This document shows positions 47,769 through 47,820 of a stretch of 47,820 bases of DNA, in pieces. Under the pieces are notes generated by a model. The model saw nothing but the letters and a program-made list of their open reading frames with translations, did no database searches and was not told the DNA's origin. The DNA comes from an uncultured Eubacteriales bacterium (lineage in GTDB: Bacteria > Bacillota > Clostridia > Oscillospirales > CAG-272): contig UQXK01000008.1 in the NCBI GenBank assembly GCA_900544985.1, forward strand, positions 1 through 47,820, read 5' to 3'. Positions within the stretch are counted from its first letter, which is position 1. Each line of letters opens with the position of its first letter. Made by a program: the position numbers and the translations under genes.

Positions 47769-47820
47769 TGTGAACCCCAAAAGTTGGACAAAATAATATA
47801 GTTAATTTTCTTGTGAATGA
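47769..47820. mobile_element. Probable terminal end of an IS3-family (IS150-like) insertion sequence, cut by window edge
   Basis: TGTGAACCCCAAAAGTTGGA matches the usual end of IS150-group elements (TG...CCCCAAAAGTTGGAC), followed by AT-rich subterminal sequence. No transposase is visible because the window ends here. The identification rests on about 20 bases, so it is provisional. Confidence 0.55.

Noticed and set aside
1..47820. tRNA, rRNA or complete prophage in the window
   Set aside because: No cloverleaf, rRNA stretch or phage structural/integrase gene was recognised on either strand.

Overview
The window looks like a Clostridia-type (Bacillota) chromosome fragment. Supporting signs are AAGGAGG-type ribosome sites, a HisZ-containing his operon with fused HisIE, YitT paralogues, a DUF1835 protein, an EgsA/AraM dehydrogenase, an AgrC/AgrA-type LytTR two-component system and an NHLP/Nif11 RiPP cluster. 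Almost every gene is on the minus strand. The first ~1.28 kb is different: it is visibly much more AT-rich, its genes are on the plus strand, and it joins the rest at a point (about 1280-1290) where two convergent genes are both cut. That join is either a mobile-element/rearrangement boundary or an assembly chimera.

Layout. (1) 1-1283: the 3' end of a tail-anchored Ser/Thr kinase-like gene and a truncated coiled-coil gene. (2) 1252-3892: a truncated ECF transporter S component with its own promoter and a structured, terminator-containing leader, preceded by two exported membrane-anchored proteins that resemble the two domains of transcobalamin (corrinoid uptake is inferred). (3) 3925-5845: a YfcE-like phosphodiesterase and a glycerol-1-phosphate dehydrogenase. 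(4) 5902-14347: a complete histidine operon, hisZ-G-D-C-B-H-A-F-IE-K, with a strong promoter and an inverted repeat over its -10. (5) 14559-18726: a DUF1835 protein, a tandem hairpin repeat, two YitT genes (one frameshifted), and divergent XRE regulators around a 33-bp near-perfect palindrome.

(6) 18773-28509: a RiPP locus. Six precursor genes lie in tandem. Five carry Nif11-type leaders ending in Ala-Gly-Gly-Gly-Cys and one carries a shorter GG leader; their cores are unusually long and rich in CxxC pairs. With them are one radical SAM/SPASM maturase, the two NHLP ABC exporters (one with a C39 leader peptidase), a short HlyD-like secretion protein, and an ECF sigma factor with a small coupled protein. 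Two precursors are split by single-base indels. (7) 28550-44497: a long run of closely spaced genes that looks like a signalling and transport island. It has a HAMP-SpoIIE/PP2C phosphatase, an RsbW-like kinase, two near-duplicate STAS proteins, an HD hydrolase, a DeoD phosphorylase, a methyltransferase, an acetyltransferase, a condensation-type acyltransferase and three lipoproteins. Three unrelated transporters (SLC1-type symporter, GlnQ-type ABC ATPase, MATE pump) each appear to carry an extra RsbW/GHKL-like domain.

(8) 44665-47443: a LytTR response regulator and an AgrC-like histidine kinase that also has a C-terminal extracytoplasmic RsiV/DUF3298-like domain. Between this pair and the island lie a terminator, two 16-bp direct repeats at a 21-bp period (LytTR-site geometry) and a -10 inside a palindrome, suggesting that the two-component system switches on the island and perhaps the RiPP locus. 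The right edge (from about 47769) looks like the terminal repeat of an IS3/IS150-type insertion sequence. My reading of the whole: an envelope-sensing system drives a partner-switching module that may gate transporters, next to export of a family of zinc-ribbon-like modified peptides. The gating and coupling ideas are inference from gene order and domain content.
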